Origin: Neorhizobium populisoli
Lineage (GTDB): Bacteria > Pseudomonadota > Alphaproteobacteria > Rhizobiales > Rhizobiaceae
DNA: 64,000 nucleotides
Assembly (NCBI RefSeq): GCF_019430945.1
Contig: NZ_JAHYCB010000008.1
Span: 212,510-276,509 of the forward strand
Reading direction: 5' to 3'
The position numbers were made by a program, and so were the translations under genes. Each line of letters opens with the position of its first letter. The stretch's first letter is position 1. This document shows, piece by piece, positions 62,190-64,000 of the stretch. The notes beneath the pieces are model-generated. The model worked only from the letters and a program-made list of their open reading frames with translations, did not search any database and had not been told where the DNA came from.

Positions 62190-63205
62190 ATGTCACATTA
62201 TAGAGAAGCTTTCGTCGGAATCGATGTGGCGAAGCTAAAGAATGCGATTGCTGTTGCCGAATTTGGGAGAGATGGAGAGATCCGGTATATCGGCGAGGTT
62301 GAAGCATCAGATGGCAGTATGCGTCGTGTTATCCAGCGGATCGCTGCTAAGTTTGATCGTGTGCATTTCTGCTATGAGGCCGGCCCCACGGGCTACGGCC
62401 TTTACAGGCTCATCAAGTCACTGGGCCATGAATGTATTGTCGTTGCTCCGTCTTTGATCCCTCGCAAGCCAGGCGACAGGGTGAAGACGAACCGTCGCGA
62501 TGCGCTTGCGCTCGCCCGGCTATTGAGGGCCGGCGAGCTCACCGCGGTTTGGGTGCCCGACGAAGGTCATGAAGCAATGCGAGACCTCGTTCGCGCGCGA
62601 ACAGCAGCGTCGAGACATTGCGTGTCCATCGGCAACAGATCAGTGCCTTTATGCTCAAGCACGGGCGCATCTACCCACGCAAGAAGGGGTGGACCATGCG
62701 ATATTTGATCTGGCTACAAGAGCAGCGATTCGATCATCCAGCGCATCAGATAGCACTCCAGGAAATGGTCGACGCAGAGCGTGTCTCAAGGGAGCGTGTT
62801 GATCGGTTGGAGAAGGTGATTGAGGAGTTCGTCCCGAATTGGTCTCTCGCTCCGATTGTTCAGGCATTACAGGCTTTGCGTGGCGTTGATCTGGTCGTCG
62901 CTGTAACATTTGCGACTGAGATTGGCGATGTCAGTCGATTTGGCCGCGTCCGCACGCTGCTTGCCGAAAGCGCCTGGACTTACCGGTTCCCCGCACGAAT
63001 TGGCTCAAAGAAGCTTTACAAGCTGGAGAAGGTTCCACCGTCGGTCCGTGAGATCGCTTGGAAGGCACAATCTCGGCTCTCCGCACGGTATCGCTTGCTG
63101 ACCTCGCGGGGAAAGAAATCCACCGTTGTTTGCACAGCGATTGCGCGCGAGCTCGCCGGCTTTATGTGGGCTGTTTCGAAGGAGGCGCTTCAGCCCAGAC
63201 TCTAG
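62190..63205 (+). mobile_element. IS110-family transposase, second element, doubly broken
   Basis: AFVGIDVAKLKNAIAVAEFG, CYEAGPTGYGLYRLIKSLGH and DRVKTNRRDALALARLLRAG form the DEDD domain. A one-base loss near 62609 breaks the frame, then RVHRQQISAFMLKHGRIYPR and LRGVDLVVAVTFATEIGDVS follow. FGRVRTLL then runs straight into AESAWTYRFPARIG, omitting the GYLGL...SG segment with the catalytic Ser, roughly 40 residues. It ends at TAG 63205. In opposite orientation to the first IS110 element. Confidence 0.85.
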
Positions 63206-63518
63206 TCGAAACTCACCTCTCGCGCATTGGCGGGGGCGGAACAACGGTAGGGGAACTTCCGTTCGCGCTTTGTGGCCGGCATGACCGACGCCCGTAGTAA
63301 GACAGCAACAGCCCCGGACGCAAAATCGCGAATGCGTTATCCAACCCGCGTATCAGAGCTTGATCACCGACGTCCAAGAGTTCCGCCTCCACCAATACGC
63401 GTTCATCGTAATCGGCCGATCGTCCGATCGGGTGCTTATCTGCCACCAAATCATTGACAGCGGACATCAGAGCGCGAATTTCTGCGCACCTTCTGAAGCG
63501 CGGTACCCTCAGGCATGA

Positions 63519-63544
63519 GGTGTCCAACAAAATAAGTGGACACC
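63519..63544. repeat. Perfect inverted repeat of IS-end type
   Basis: GGTGTCCA, ten bases, TGGACACC. Similar short terminal sequences occur at IS ends; may mark a vanished element. Confidence 0.35.
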
Positions 63545-63880
63545 AAATGATGGATGAAGATGCTCCTAAACTTCAGGTGCGGCTACGAAGACTATTCATG
63601 TCACGATGCACCTCGGCGCCTCGAATCTTTTGCTGTTCTGGTTCACAACCCTAAGTGATGCCGACGTTCGCACATATAAAGTGTTCCGCGAGCCGCGATT
63701 GTTACAAGCTGTCGCCGCGCTGCAATTACCCCCAGACCGAGCCGGGCAGGGCGTCCAGCGGTATCTTGAGATATCGCCGCCCATTGTCTTCCGTCGGCGG
63801 CAGTTCTCCGCCGCGAATGTTGACCTGCAGCGCGTGCAGGATCAGCTTCGGCATAGGTAGGGTTTTATCGCGGTGTAGCC

Positions 63881-63920
63881 GCAAAGTTAGAATGTCCTGT
63901 TTCTGCAAAGTTGGAATGTC
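63881..63920. repeat. Tandem 16-base repeats before the ISNCY-like transposase
   Basis: GCAAAGTTAGAATGTC (63881-63896) and GCAAAGTTGGAATGTC (63905-63920), 24-base period, 15 of 16 identical. They stand 39 bases before the transposase start and probably are terminal binding sites of that element. Confidence 0.55.
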
Positions 63921-63958
63921 ACACTCCCCGGGTCTGAATGATGCCTGGGAGTTTGCAG

Positions 63959-64000
63959 ATGGGATTGATAGCGATGAGCGAGCGCGATCTGCGGCGGATC
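63959..64000 (+). mobile_element. ISNCY-like transposase, first 14 codons
   Basis: ATG 63959 reads MGLIAMSERDLRRI up to the window edge, which matches the N-terminus of a transposase common in rhizobial ISNCY-type elements. The rest lies outside the window. GGGAG lies about seven bases upstream of the ATG. Confidence 0.6.

Larger units (their letters stand above)
63206..63958. other. Region of unassigned fragments between IS elements
   Basis: 753 bases. A minus-strand frame at 63213-63530 reads VADKHPIGRSADYDERVLVE and another at 63726-63908 reads ILHALQVNIRGGELPPTEDN; both look gene-like but neither was recognised. Also contains the hairpin at 63519 and the paired repeats at 63881. Confidence 0.35.

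Noticed and set aside
1..64000. CRISPR arrays, rRNA, tRNA or replication-origin features
   Set aside because: No regularly spaced repeats, no rRNA or tRNA sequence and no repABC-type genes were seen, although the window looks plasmid-like.

Overview
The window reads as an accessory segment, probably a plasmid or chromid, of a Rhizobiaceae-type alphaproteobacterium (Rhizobium/Agrobacterium group). The basis is high-GC coding, dense short-overlap operons for solute uptake, ABC transporters of sugar and dipeptide/opine type, DUF982 proteins, a usg gene beside a groESL copy with a degenerate CIRCE operator, and many rhizobial IS remnants (IS110, IS66, ISNCY-like). The taxonomic call is inference from protein resemblance; no rRNA or tRNA gene was found.

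Layout. 1-8.8 kb: end of a SIS-domain sugar isomerase/deglycase, a ROK kinase, a divergent ROK repressor, then a gamma-glutamyltransferase gene leading a complete sugar-type ABC transporter operon. 9.0-9.9 kb: a single-chain nucleotidyltransferase-HEPN protein. 10.0-22.9 kb: an opine-like catabolic locus. It has a dipeptide/opine-type binding protein, a LysR regulator, a flavoprotein/[2Fe-2S] oxidase set flanked by two DAO-family oxidases, two permeases, a fused double ATPase, an octopine/nopaline-dehydrogenase-like protein and an MmgE/PrpD protein. The binding-protein gene and the main operon carry the same LysR-type box at the same distance from a similar promoter. 22.9-32.4 kb (minus strand): DeoR regulator, binding protein, two ATPases, two permeases, glycerophosphodiester phosphodiesterase and inositol-monophosphatase-like phosphatase, then a Nudix protein and a DUF4432 epimerase-like protein. 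This looks like a route for importing and dismantling a glycerophosphodiester such as glycerophosphoinositol.

32.8-39.3 kb: Na/Pi cotransporter, a broken Nudix paralogue, a LysR regulator, an orphan tricarboxylate-type binding protein, an acyl-CoA ligase and a DsbA-fold HCCA-isomerase-like protein (probable aromatic-acid catabolism). 40-46 kb: small DUF982 and membrane proteins, groESL with CIRCE, usg and a decayed Hsp20 gene. 46-50.5 kb: a secreted tannase/feruloyl-esterase-family enzyme, converging on an ABC exporter-like protein in which every ATPase motif is degenerate and the start codon seems lost. 51-53.7 kb: a gene graveyard holding SDR, MDR, IS66, a second DUF982 copy and VapC fragments. 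53.7-60.5 kb: LysR regulator divergent from an RraA-family protein and a complete dipeptide-type ABC transporter, whose next gene is cut off after 19 codons. 60.5-64 kb: broken IS110 elements and the start of an ISNCY-like transposase at the window edge.

Common theme: four substrate-specific import operons, each paired with its own regulator and with enzymes that probably attack the imported compound, separated by insertion-sequence debris.
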